DNA of 64,000 bases from Schistocephalus solidus (Eukaryota; Platyhelminthes; Cestoda; Diphyllobothriidea; Diphyllobothriidae). The stretch covers positions 1-64,000 of the forward strand of contig WEDG01002543.1 in assembly GCA_017591395.1 (NCBI GenBank). The letters are read 5' to 3'. This document shows positions 12,401-24,239 of this stretch, piece by piece; position 1 is the stretch's first letter, and every line of letters starts with the position of its first letter. The notes beneath the pieces were generated by a model. It did no database searches. It worked only from the letters and a program-made list of their open reading frames with translations, and was not told the DNA's origin. Both the position numbers and the translations under genes were made by a program.

Positions 12401-12879
12401 GGTTTAAACACCTTTTCTTTCGGCCTCCAAATGCAAGTGATCAGGTTTACTGAGAGGAGAATGAATTGCAGTGTCCACGGCGATGGCTGCATTGAAAAGG
12501 GTATGGAGATTTATGGCCCCATTCAGATCTTAAGTGCCCCAGTTTTGCAGTTGCTGTGTGGACTACCGATGACAGAGCTGTCGTTAGACCGTATGAAAGT
12601 ATAATGAACAGTCGATTGGGGGTTATGTCTGCACTTACTACGAATATCGCAACTATCACCAGTCTCTCAATCGGTGCTGTAAAATGCACACACAGTCTGA
12701 CCCGTATCGCTGGGACTGCTCTTGATCGTCTGCTCACACGAAAACAGTACAAAATCCGCAAACTGTGCACCTGTTATTATTCCATTGAACTTTATAAAGA
12801 CGAGCATGATAATCCACAATTAAAATAAGGCTAATTTTATTCACTTAGTACGGTGAATTGCGGGCAGATAATTTTAAAG

Positions 12880-13640
12880 GGATAATGGACTTGCAATACA
12901 TCTAATGCACGCTCCTCTGCTCAGTGTCTAGACCGCAGACGGGGTCGGGTACAGGTGGGTAGCGCGGATGTGTCAGTATAGCCATCAAATGTCAAAAGTG
13001 GCAAGTGCGGCATGAGTCTACACCCGATAGTTTGACCGTCGATTTCGACGATGTCCACCGTATGCTCCACGGCAGGGTGATGCAGGGACGGTGACTTGCG
13101 CGTGATTTAGTTTAAAAGTAATAGTATACTTGCGCTGCATCAACCGCATTTTCTCCCCTCTCCCCACCTGAACCCGGTGTCATGACAGAGTCAAGAAGAC
13201 AGGAGATGGGAGTGGGCGCAGGTGGCTGGCATGTCCGGAGCCGCCCCTCGGCGAACCACCACACTTGGCTCGGATCCCACGGAGTGGGAGTGCCATAAAG
13301 GCCACATTAAGAAGGAGCCATTGCAGCCTGACTCTCAGTCCGCCAGTCAGCCACTTCACACAAAACACACATTGTGCTGACAATGTAGTCCGAGTTATCT
13401 CGTCAGTTGGCAACATTACAAGCTACGGCTTTTAGCGCAACGTGAGATTTTCAAGCGCGTCCGATTGTTTATAGTGAGGAAAATGCGCTGAGCTGTCGAC
13501 CTCACTCTCTCCCCCACCCCCACCATCAGACCACCATCCGAGCCGGTCAGTTGCCTGATGTGGGAGTGGGCGCATTGGCTGACGGATCGGCGTACCCTGT
13601 CTTCGAGCGCCACAGCACGACCTGACCCCTATAACCCACA
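12880..13640 (+). repeat. 600-bp repeat family, most complete copy plus a fragment
   Basis: A fragment (12880-13015) is followed by a long copy (13020-13640) with all landmarks: GACGATGTCCACCGTATG, GGGACGGTGACTTGCGC, TGACAGAGTCAAGAAGAC, GCCATAAAGGCCACATTAAG, GGAGCCATTGCAGCC, TTTATAGTGAGGAAAATGCG and a C-rich CACTCTCTCCCCCACCCCCA block. Serves as the reference copy for the other members. Confidence 0.7.
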
Positions 13641-16600
13641 CACCAGGATATACTTACTCAGGGCATATGGAGAAGCCATCGCCGTCTGACTCCCAGTCCA
13701 CTGGTCAGCCACTCGACACACACAGCACATACACTGGGTCGATGGTGCGGTCTGGTCTAAGCGTCAGATTGGCAGCCTTCCAAGCCATGTTTTCTAGGAA
13801 AGCGTGATATTCACAGGTACGTGAGAATGGTGAGGGTATGGTCTTTGTAGTTGTGTAGGTAGTGTGCGCTGATGTGGCTTAGCCTCCGGTGGTGTATCGC
13901 ACGTTGTCGTGGAGGCGCATGTGTCCTAATAGGCCCATGTGGTGCGTAAATGTGCGGGAGCAGGGAGGGCAGTGGAGGCAGATGCGTCAAATGTATGTCG
14001 GAGCCCCCTGTGCTGGTTTACTAGCCTCCATGCGATGGATTCGCATGTGACCGACCAGGCCGATGCGTGAGTAAAGGTTTTGGGAGCAGTGTGCGCAGGA
14101 GATATCGAGAGAAGCTGGGGGATGTCATTCTAGGTAGTGGGCGTGGCAGTGACGGTAAGAATGGCAGTAGCGGAGGGTATGCATGGGGTATCGGTGTCAT
14201 TGGCATTGTGGTGAATTCCACTGTCATGGATGTGCATGTGGCCGAATAGGCCTATGCGATGAGTGAATGCGCAAGGACAGTGAAGGCACTGGAGGCGGTG
14301 ATCTCTGCTGTGTGTTGGTGCTCCAGGCACTGGTTCACCAGTCTCTGTACGATGGATTCACAAGTGACCGATCAGGCCGATGCGTTAAGTGAATGTGCGA
14401 TCGCAATGAACACAGTTTAGGTGAGAGTCCCCATCGGTGATGGTGGTGGTGGCGGCGGCGGCGGTAATGGAGGTAACAGGTAAAAAGTATTGGGATGTGG
14501 TCTCTATGATGGTGGGAGTATTGGAATTGATGCCAGGAGTGAGGGTGGGGGAGTCCGAAGGAGGGTTGTTTAAATTTGACGTAGAATTTGGAACTGTTGG
14601 ATTGTTGGTGCATTGCGTCCGAAGATGTCCGGCCAGGCCAATTCGCGCACGGAAGGTGCGGTAACAGTGCGGGCATGTTGAAAGGGCCTAGGCATTGGCG
14701 GCGCTAGTTCTATGCGCTGGTGACTTTCGTGCCGTTATTGGGCCTAGGTGGCGGTGATCCGGTTGGCCGCATAAATGGCTGAACCAGTACTCACGGATCT
14801 TCTCCATGCCGGTCTATCCTGGGTGAGGTCCTCCAAGAGCACCCAGTTGATCTGCAGTTGATAAGCCAAGGTTTCAACATTTTGATTTGAGCACCGTTGA
14901 CATTGGTTCGGGAAGCATTGTATTCCGCGATGGGTGGTGGCTGGTGCATCAAAAGCGTTTTTGGCTGTACTGATTGTTAATCCAAAATTGGCGCAACCTG
15001 CGGCCAAAAGGTCCATACTACTTTGCATGTCCTCCTCCGTCATGGTCTTAAGGACGCAGTTGTCCGCGAAGAGTGAGCCATGGACTGTACCCGTAGACAC
15101 GCGCGTTGTGGCCTGCATACGTCGACTGTTGAGAAGGTGCCCTTCAGTTCTGTGGGCGACGCGGATCCCAGGCTGCTCATTATGATAGGCGTCCATCAGC
15201 ATAGCAGAGAACATGAGACTAAAGACTAAAGACCTGCTTCACTCCTTTGGTCACTGCGAATGCTTCAGATACCATCCCGTTGTCCGTGACGCGCGCCGTC
15301 AACCCGGCATGAAGCTGACACCACATGTGCGTGAACCGCTCAGGTCAGCCGAATTTCTTTATGAATTTCCACAGTCCGTCACGATTCATCGTGACAAAGG
15401 CTTTCTTCAGATCCACGAAGGTAGCGTAAAGGTGAGGCCGCATCGCCTGGCACTTCTCTTGTAGCTGGCTGGTGGGAAAGCCCATGTCGGTTGTTCCGCG
15501 GTGTCGGTGGAAGCCACATTGGCTTTCCGGGAGCAGGCCCCTGCTCAAGGTGACCGTTCGGAAGATTGAGGGGGAATAGGGCGAAGATCTTACCGGCGAT
15601 GTGGAGCAACGATATGCCTCTGTGATTATCTCAGAGTTGCCGGTTCCCCTTCCGCTTGTGGAGATGGACGGTGGTCGCGTCTTTCAAATCCTGATGAACT
15701 TTTACTTGGTGCCAAATCATCTGGAAGAGTGTTGTGAGTTCTGCCATCAGCCGGGCCCCGGCGTACTTGTAAACTTCCGGTGGGATTGCGTCGGATCCCG
15801 GTGCTTTACCGCTTGAAATCTGCTGCACGGTCCGGATGGTTTCTGGTAGGTAAGGCGGCAGATCCAGGTCATTGTTCGTGTCCACTTGGGGGAGTCAGTC
15901 AATGGCAGAATTGAAGATGGCTGATGATCAATTAAGGACAATTCTGAAGTGCTTTGTCCAGCGCTTCAGAAGTTTCAATTTCTCTGTCAGTAGTGTTGTG
16001 CCGTCAGAGCTGAACAGCGGTGCGGTCCCCTTGATACACGGGCCGTAGATGGTCTTGATGGCTTTGCAGAAGCTTTTTATTTCGATGCGGTCCGCATCCC
16101 CCTAGATTTCCTCAGCCTTTCGGACTATACAGGCGTCCTGCATCTCCCATAGCCGTTGCTTTACAAGGTATGGCATCTGAAGAAGGCTCCTTTGTGGCGT
16201 CAGCCCGAAGATCCATGTAGGATTTTTGTAGTCCATTCTTCTCCTCGAAGAAGTAGCTGATGTTGGCGTCATTGTCGTCAAACCAGTCCTGGTACTGATG
16301 GCGTGCGCGTCCGAGGACTTCAAAGGCGGTGGACTGGAAAACATTTTACAGTTGACACTATCGTGTCTCCACGGTGGCGTTATCATCTGGAGCATGCAGG
16401 TCCTCCAGTTTCTCGGTTATTTGGTTGCTGAAATCAAAACAGTGAGCAGGCAATTTTAACAAAAAGCGTATTTAACTCACCTTGTAGTCGCTAACCTTGG
16501 GGGTCTTCATCGTGGTTGCAGACGAAGCCTCATTTTGGAGAGGACTAGGTGGTGGTCTGTCCAACCATTGGCATCGCGGATCGCCTTGGTTACCAGCACG

Positions 16601-17912
16601 TCCTGTCGATTTCGCCTCCGGACGAGAACGTAGTCCAGCAGTTGCCAGCGCCGCGACCGAGGGTGCATCCACGTGGCCTTCTCCCGCGTCGGAAGGCGGA
16701 AGAAGGTGTTGGTCAGCAGGAGACGGTGTTCCACACACGTTTGCAGAAGAAGGAGGCTGTTATCGGTACAGTTACCGAGACCGTGGGGACGCACCACTCC
16801 CTGCCAAGCAGCATGTTCGGTCCCGACGCGGGCATTGAATTAACTTGTCCACCTTCGGCACAGTCGTCAGAAGGGCGTGCAGGTCCTCGTAGAATTTGTC
16901 CTTCGCCGCATCAGAGCTCGTCATTGGGGGAGCGTAGGTGCTGATGATGGTGGCGAAATTGTCTCCCCGGAGAGGCAGGTGGAGGCTCATCAGGCGATCA
17001 TTGCTACCCTCTGGCAGACAGGGCAGACGTCCCACGATTTCGTTCCGGATGGCTAAGGCAACACCAGCGTCACGTCGCTCTGCCTTTGGCCAGTCGCTCC
17101 AGAAGAAGGTGTAGCTGGCACCCACCTCTTCCAGCTGGCCCTTTTATGAGAATCGGGTCTCGCTGAGAGCAGCAATTTTCACCTCGTAGCGTGCCAGTTC
17201 CCGAGCGATTAGCATCGTCCTCCGTTCTGGCCGGTTGCTCCTAGGATTGTCTAAAAGGGAACGAACATTCCAGGCTGCTAGTGTAAGTGGACTCAACCGA
17301 GCAGCCTGGAGGGTTTGGCGAGGGGGAATGGGACGGGGGTATTGTTGTTTGTTTGAGTTTTACGACCGCGTAGTTTGCGATCTGCGAGCCGCGGCCGGCT
17401 GCAGAAGACGTGAGACCCAGCACTTTTTAGGGCACATTTTCTAGCCACTTCCTCCGCGAGGAGGCAAGCAGTGCTATCCCTAAATAGGGCTGCTTGGACA
17501 TCCCAGACGACTGCCGAACTCCACTATGGGTCACGGATTTGTTTTAGTGGGAGAACGACCCGAGTTAGTCTGGGCCGCCTGCGGGGTTGCTGTCGCCCCC
17601 ACTGTAGGAAATTTTGAGAGATGGGGTGGTAAGTTCGGGAGTCAGACATACCGGGTGTGGAGGCACACACAACGCCGGAGACCCTCACCTGGTTGAGCCC
17701 GCCGGTCGTGACGGTTGCCCGGGGTGTGGCCGCTGGGAAGAAACCAACTTCGAAGAGCCACAGGTGAGAGTTGGGTACCAGTAAGAGGCGGCGACAGGAG
17801 CATTCACCACCTGTACGAGACAAATGGAGCGACCAAATGCTATCTGTGTTGTGATACCCCTAACTAGTATCCCTACACCCCTCAATGGCACACACACAGG
17901 TGATTTTCGCAT
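13640..17912 (-). mobile_element. Non-LTR retrotransposon, near full length but broken (copy 1)
   Basis: Reads from the 5' end near 17912 to about 13640. In order: N-terminal segment ending IAALSETRFS near 17140; apurinic-type endonuclease pieces (17125-16772, 16797-16507, motifs [53 protein letters not shown]); a linker; reverse transcriptase pieces (15885-15631 with SGKAPGSDAIPPEVY; 15548-15345 with FVDLKKAF; 15214-14744); then a tail with repeats of the type CLHCPCAFTHRIGLFGHMHI, i.e. C2H2-like fingers (14670-13800). The frame is broken many times. The catalytic FADD box reads FADN (15070-15059), and about 14 bp are missing in the endonuclease LGDFN motif near 16842. It cannot make an active protein. 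Confidence 0.85.
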
Positions 17913-18149
17913 CTTTAGTCGCGTCTAGTTGATGCGCGTACTGAACAGGGTCTCTTAGCACCATGCTGACCACTGAAACGCAACGATCATTAGAAGAAAC
18001 GACAGAAATATAGAAAATGGATTATTCTTTAAAAGAAGGATATAAAGTTATGAAAGGACACAATAGAAAATAAGGAAGGGAGCGTTACATGTAGATATCG
18101 CCCGTATGTAGTGGGGGAATTTTGTCATGTCCTTTGGTTAACCGGTGGT

Positions 18150-18870
18150 GATTGTATCGCTGTGGGCACCTACAGAGTCGGGATGAGAAAATGCTGATAT
18201 TGAGAGGTGCCAGTGTCTCGACGGGTGTCTTTTGCCGCATCAGGAGGCGGAAGAAGGTGCTTGTCAGAAGGAGACGGTGTTCCGCTCAGGTTCACAGAAG
18301 CAGGATGTGGTTATTATTACGGCTACCGAGACCATGGGCATCCCAGCACGCCTCTCCACGAGGCACGGTTTGTCACGACAGGGGAGTTACAGTCACCAAG
18401 GACAATTAACTTGTCAGCCTTCGGCACAGTCACCAGCAGGTCATGCAGGTCCTCGTAGAATTTCGTCCTTCGCCGCATCAGACCTCGTCATTGGGGAGGA
18501 GGCATAGGCGCTGATGATATTGGCAAATCATGTCTCCCAGAACAGGCAGGCGGAGGCTCATCAGTCGATCATTTATGCCCTGCGAAAGCCAGGGCAGACG
18601 TCCCACGATTTCGCTACGGATTGCAAAGGCCACACCAGCGTCGCGTCGCTCTGCCTTTGATCAGTCGCTTTTAGAAGAAGGTGTAGCTGGCACCCACCTC
18701 TTCCAGCTGGCCCTTTTATGAGAATCTGGTCTCGCTGAGAGCAGCAATGCTCACCTTGTAGCGCGCCGACTCCCGAGTGACTTGTACCATCCACCGTTCC
18801 AGCCGATTGCTCCTCGAAATTTTTAAAATGGAACGAAAGTTCCAGGCTGCTAGTGTGAGCGGACTCACCC
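18150..18870 (-). mobile_element. Non-LTR retrotransposon, 5' endonuclease fragment (copy 3)
   Basis: Covers the segment ending RYKVSIAALSETRFS (near 18720) and the endonuclease core with [16 protein letters not shown] and RLMSLRLP. The active-site motif survives as LGDCN near 18385-18415 where copy 1 has lost it. Frameshifts separate the blocks. It is joined at about 18870 to the reverse-transcriptase part of copy 2, so the two form a chimera reading RT then endonuclease. Confidence 0.75.
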
Positions 18871-19830
18871 GGAGTAGCGAAGCGATATTTGGTGTCACGT
18901 TTTCCATTCGGGACGATATCGTGCGACGTCTGCCCTGAGGTGAAGACCGCGTTCTGCATGCTTTCAAAGGCTTGGCTGGCTTTAGCGATCCGACGGGCGA
19001 TCTCATCGTTGACTTTGGTGCTGCGGGAGAGATTGATGCCCAGGTGCGTGAAGGTATCCACAGATTTAAGTTGGGCACCATTGATGTGAGCTGCGGTGTA
19101 GATGGCATTTGGCAGCAGCTGATGCATCACAACCATCTTCTCAGTGTTGATGCGAAGTCCGACGTTGTCACAGGCGGTAGCGAAGAGGTCCATGCTCCTT
19201 TGCATTTCCTCTTCTGTCGTTGCATTGAGTGCGCAGTCGTCAGCGAAGAGAATTTCGCGGATGGTGACTGTGAAGACACGCTAGCGGAAGTGCATCCGTC
19301 GTTGGTTGAGGATTCGGCAATCCATCCGCTAGGCAGTGCGGTTTCCGGAGCGTTCTTCACGGTAGGCGTCCGTTAGCTTGGCAGAGAATATGAGACCAAA
19401 GAGGGTAGGTGCAAGCAAGCAGCCCTGCTTTACTCCGTTGGTCACTCCGAATGCTTCGGATGATGTCCCGTTTTCAGTAACGCGCGCCATCATCCTGTCG
19501 TGAAGCTGACGTACCATATGCGTGAAACGTTCAGGACAGCCGAAATTTTGCATCATTTGTCTTGGTGGTGTCGAAGAATTTCTTCCATTCGTTTCTGTTC
19601 GCGTACCCTTGGATTTCCTCGGCTGCGCGCATCATCCAGGCATCCTGCATCTCCAGCAACCGTTGCTTAACAAGGTGGCGAGGTGGGGAGAAACAGCTCT
19701 GAGGAGCCACAGGTGAGAGTTGGATACCAGCTAGAGGCGGCCACAGGAGCATTCACCACCTATATGAGACAGATTGAGTGATCAAATACTACCTTCGTGA
19801 TGCTGCCCATAACTAGTACCCCCTACACCC
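18870..19830 (-). mobile_element. Non-LTR retrotransposon, internally deleted (copy 2)
   Basis: From 19830 to 19690 it matches the 5' untranslated region of copy 1 (17690-17860). It then jumps straight to LLEMQDAWM-x-x-AEEIQGYANRNE (19690-19600), then to the RT core with KFGCPERF-type and VKQGCLLAPTLF motifs (19556-19329) and FADDCAL (catalytic FADD intact, 19247-19236), and ends in the DTFTHLGINLSRSTKV segment. The endonuclease and the first half of the RT are missing. Confidence 0.75.
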
Positions 19831-19989
19831 CTTTCTCCTCCTACGCACCTGCGCAGAGCACCACCTCAACCTGATCAATAGTATCTTCTGCCTTTCGATG
19901 CGACAGAAGGCGACATGGAAGCACCCCTGGTCGAGGCACTGGCACCTGCTACACTATATCCTCGCCCGCAGGCGACAAAATTAATCCCC

Positions 19990-20400
19990 TTTGGGGGAGA
20001 GAGTGAGGTCGAGAGCTCAGCGCATTTTCCTCACTATAAAAAACCTGACGCGTTTGAATTAATCACACTGCGCTCAAAGCCCTGACTTAGAATGTTGCCA
20101 ACTGATGTGGTAACTCGGACCACGTCATCAGTCCAGTGCGAGTGTTTGTACGCACTGGAACCCTGGTGGACTGAGAGTCCGGCTGTAATGGCTCCTTACT
20201 AATGTGGCCTTTATGGCACTTCCAGTCACTTCGGATCCGAGCTGCCCCTTCTTCTTTGGTTTTGGAACACAGTGCTTGGGCCTGCACCCTTTCCCATCCC
20301 TGGTCTTCTTAACTCTGTTTTGACACCGAACCCAGGTGGGCAAATGTAACAGTGAGTGAGGTAGATGCAGTGCAAGTATATTCTCCCTGTAACTCAAGTG
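19990..20400 (-). repeat. 600-bp repeat family, minus copy
   Basis: Reverse-complement copy of 13120-13520: TTCCTCACTATAAAAAACC, ATGGCTCCTTACTAATGTGG, TTTATGGCACT and a CCCATC-CTGGTCTTCTTAAC block, in that order. Confidence 0.7.
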
Positions 20401-20690
20401 CAACTCACCGTTCCTCCACCACCATGTTATGGAATATATGATGGAGATGATTGAAAACGACGGTCGAACTAGAGTGGGCAGTGCGGCGAGTGGAAGCGGA
20501 TGGAGCAAGGATATGTTTGGGATTGTTGGAACCGGTCCTCCGGTCATAGTAACGTAGATTCTCAAGTGGATGAGCAGACCAATTTATTATTCGAAAGTGA
20601 GATCTCAATAGGGTTGGTTGGGATTGAATCCATATTCCTGCTGCGGGTCGGTAGTCTATGAGTCTTCGGGAGGTTCCCATGGATGGTGGG
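20400..20690. other. Unassigned segment between a 600-bp repeat and retrotransposon copy 4
   Basis: No clear match was seen. It could be a diverged part of the finger tail of copy 4 (a short frame has several His residues), but the Cys/His spacing was not confirmed. Confidence 0.3.
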
Positions 20691-23530
20691 ATTAGGAGGG
20701 TTGGCAGTCATGTCGCCGGCTAACGGCATTTTGACAGGCTTTATGGAGGTTATGATGGTGTTGGTGGTGGTAGTAGTGGTAGTGGGGCGGCGGGCGACGG
20801 GGCGTCAGGAGTAACCTTGCTGTTGATGGTCATTATCTTAGTGGGTGCTGTGGGGTTTGAGGCAGGGGTGACACTAGGTTAATTGGGAATATAACAGCTG
20901 TGGTTGCTACATTGCGTCTGAAGACATCTAAGGAGGCCGATTCGTGAACGGAATGTTCTCTGCTAGCTTGGGCCTATTAGGAAGTTGATATTGGCGTTAT
21001 GAAGCGGAGGCGCTTGTGAATTGCGAACCATCCTTTTGGATTTCACAGTGATCCAGTCAATATTCTTTATTTTTCCTCCACCTCGGCCGATGTTCTTCCG
21101 GGCATCTGATTTAATAGGCAGATACTTACAAACGATTGTCAGGGTGTCCTTGTAGAATACCTTTTTGTCATCGAGCAGGCGGGGCAACAGCACTGCAGAC
21201 GCTTTGCCTGAGTAAGTGTTGTTCATCCATCCTCTCTAGGTGGCCGCTCTAGTGCAGCTGACTTTTTCCATGCATGTTGTGGATTCCGGTTTAGATTGCA
21301 TATTTCTCGGGCCTGTATTATAGCCCTGTCAGGGCCACCGCCATCTCTATTCTAGAGTTCGTGTTGACTCGAAAGTCTTGGCGTCCCAGAGGAATGCCTG
21401 CAGTCTGTCGAAAGCGTGGCTGATCTGACAGACCAGATGGATCACATCTTCGTCGACCTTGGTTTTGTTTGAGATGGTACCGCCTAGATAGGTGAACGTT
21501 TCACCGATGCGAGCTGAATTCCATTCACGGTGATCCTGGACGCAGTTCGTTTGGCATTTCATACGATTTTCCTCCCCGGGCGCACATTACGGTAGGTTTT
21601 CATCAACGTAGTAGGGAATATGAGACCTAAGCGGGTGAGAGCGAGCACGCAGATCTGCCGAACTCCACTGGTCACTACGAATGCTTCTGAGACTAGCCCG
21701 TTGTCCGTGAGGCACGCCGTCCTACAACCTCGCATTGGCCATACGATGGGCTTAAGTAGCTCAGGTAATTGAACTTCTATATGATTATCTAGAGTCTGTC
21801 GTGATTCACCGTGTGGAAGACTTCCGTCAGGTCTGCGAAATTAGTCCAAGGTTTGAACGAATTTTCTTGCACCTCATGCAGTTTCCGGGAGATGTTGGTG
21901 TTGGGACCCACAGTAACTTTCAAGGATAATCGTGTGTTCCCGATGGTTTTTGAGACGTTTGAGGAGGATACGAGCAAATATCTTATAGCGAAGGTGATGA
22001 TCACAGATTTCCCCGTTGACCTTCCGCTTGTTAAGGTTAAAAATTCGCACCACTTTGTTATTCCGTTCCGCCACATTTTTTGAACATTATTAAAAGTCTG
22101 CCCATCAGCCGGAGGCCGCTATGCTGGTAGACTACGGATGCGTCATGTCTGATCTCGTTTCTTTCCCGCTGGTGATCAATTGCACAGCTTTGATTGTTTC
22201 CGGGAGGGTTAGCTAGTGGTCAATGTCAGAAGTGGTTGCCAGTTTGGGCAGATGGTTGATGGTGGCGTCGCAGATTATTCCCGATAAATTGAAGAGGCTT
22301 CTGAAGCGTTCAACCTAACGTTTCAAACTCCACATTTTTCGTCCTTCAGCAGCGTTTTGCCATCGAAGGTGAGCAGAGTTACAGTTCAGTTGGCGGTGAC
22401 TGTAGAATTCCCTGACGTAAGCCCAAACCCCTTGCAAATTCCTCGGATTTGCGATCAGTCCACGCTGCACCAGGCGGTGACATCGGAAAAAGCTCGCTTT
22501 GGTTGCGTTGATTCCGCAGTTCAGTAAGGCCTTTGTGGTGCATACTTCTCGGAGAGCAGATTGCGGATGGTTTCGTTTTTATCGTCAACGATGGCGTGGT
22601 GGTGGTGTTGGAGACAATTTCCTTCTATATTTGTGCGATTAGGTCTCTACGGCGTTATGCGGAGACTGCAGGACTTCCAGGTGCAGGTTTGTAAACTCTA
22701 TTCTTTGAGCAGACACATTTAAAAAAAACAGTATTTAAATTACCTGTTGGTCGCTTGCCTTTTGATCTCTTGTGACGGTGTAATTGGAGATTCACCTAGG
22801 AGAGGATGATTCAATGATCGGTCCAACCGTAGGCCTCGGAGATGGCTTTTATCATCCGAAATTCCCCTCGAGTTACCTTCCAAACGAGAACGTAGTCCAG
22901 CAGGCGCCAACGCCGCGAAAGGCAATGCATCCATGTTGCGTTCTGATACGTCGGGAGGTAAATGAATGTGTTTTTTAATAGCAGACGTTATTCGGTACAG
23001 ATTTGGAGAAGGAGGTTGCCGTTATCTTTATAGTCGCTGAATCCGTCGGGACCTACCACAGCCACCGAGGCAAGCGTCTCGCTCCGATTTGGGCATTGAA
23101 GAGGCCAAAGACATTTAGCTTGCCCGCCTTTGGCCCAGTTGCCATGAGAGCGTGTAGGTGGTCATGGATCTTATCCCGCAGTTCTTTAGTTTTGGTCCTT
23201 GGGGAAGTGCCGGCAGAGATGACGGCAATGAATTCGCTTCCGAAGAAGCAGACACGGGGTTATGAGACAGTTGTTGAAGTCCTGTGGCGGAAATAGCTGT
23301 CCTCCCATGATCTCTTTACAGATAGCAAAGGCAGTCGTTTCATTGGAAGATACTCCCGGCATCCATGACTTAGAGCCGACTCGTTAGGAGAAGCAGGTCT
23401 CGCCGAGAGCAACAATGTTCACTTCGAGGCGCGTCAGGTATTGGACAACTAGTATAGCCGTCCTATCCGACCGGTTGCTCCGCGCAATATTTAACAGAGA
23501 ACGAACATTTCGGGCTGCGAGCTTCAGCAG
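20690..23530 (-). mobile_element. Non-LTR retrotransposon, more diverged copy (copy 4)
   Basis: Endonuclease-region words (about 23530-22780), an SGK-type and GNTRL-like RT segment (22080-21790 with KIFARILLKRLKNH) and FTYLGGTISNKTKVDEDV (21520-21450) are recognisable; 20690-20975 matches the finger-linker region of copy 1 (14430-14660). The endonuclease LGDFN motif is changed to FGLFN near 23110. A possible 5' untranslated remnant sits apart at 24125-24205, separated by an arm-like insert (23735-24125). Confidence 0.7.
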
Positions 23531-23734
23531 TCAATCTAGCAGCTTGGGAATGGCACGGAAAGAATAGGACGGGGCTTGGTTCGACAGCGAATTTTGCATA
23601 TACGAGCCACGATCTGCTCGGCTTTTGTTAACGGCAACATTTTGAGCCAACCGATCCCCTCACGTGAGGTAATTAGTGCTTAGACCTTCCAGATGACGGC
23701 TGAAATGGCACTGGGAAAATAAAAGAGACATATC

Positions 23735-24125
23735 AGTAATCGATTCAGATAGTTTTATTGCCAAAATTGTGTGCTAGTGCTTGATAAACCTGGCTGTCTT
23801 ACTAAAGATCACTTGTACTTTAAAAACTGCACCCATTCCAGACTTTATCTTGTGAACATGAGACCCGTAAAACGGAAAATCAATAGCCACCCTCCGGTCC
23901 GTGACCCTTATCGCTTGAAATTGAATGCCGCAATAAAAGGTGTTTGAACCACAATACGGTGAAGGCTGCATTATTCAGAACTGAACTCCAAAATAGCCAT
24001 TAAACTGTCCAATTTACAAGCAAGAAGAAGACGTATTTCGTAGCAATATAATAGAATTGCTATCGTAAGAGACCCAATAAAACTTACTAACGGAACACAC
24101 GTGGGCTTGAAAGTACAGGCAATAT
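23735..24125 (+). repeat. Truncated third copy of the inner part of the inverted-repeat arm
   Basis: Matches the right arm and its extension in the same orientation: first 26030-26150 (GTAATC-ATTCAGA), then 26650-26890 (AAAAGGTGTTT-AACCA, AAACTGTCC-ATTTAC, ACACGTGGGC-TGAAAGTAC), with the intervening part absent. More diverged than the two arms are from each other. Confidence 0.6.
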
Positions 24126-24239
24126 GTGGAGACAATGGAGCGACCAACTGCTACCTGTGTGATCCCTCCCTTAACTAGTACCCCCTACACCCCCCGCGCT
24201 TCCCACACACATTTCGTCACCGCACTTACCTCTTCTGTC

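Larger units (their letters stand above)
4735..12855 (+). repeat. Left arm of a large inverted repeat
   Basis: This stretch is repeated in reverse complement at about 26210-34625. Matching points: 4812 with 34548, 10044 with 29018, 10680 with 28379, 12329 with 26737, 12556 with 26510; the coordinate sum is constant near 39066 for the inner part and drifts to about 39360 outward because of indels. Short inner stretches compared by eye look about 95 percent identical. Homology stops near 4735 and 12855. No intact gene was found inside; the many short reading frames are not conserved between arms. It holds a Penelope-like remnant, a SINE and repeat copy B. Confidence 0.85.

Noticed and set aside
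12033..12407. Possible genes in the inverted-repeat arms (also 10417-10728)
   Set aside because: Frames look alike in both arms only because the DNA is similar; ends differ, there are no domains and no splice structure.
16497..16944. Overlapping plus-strand frames of 113 and 131 codons
   Set aside because: They are antisense to the endonuclease of retrotransposon copy 1 and have no motif of their own.
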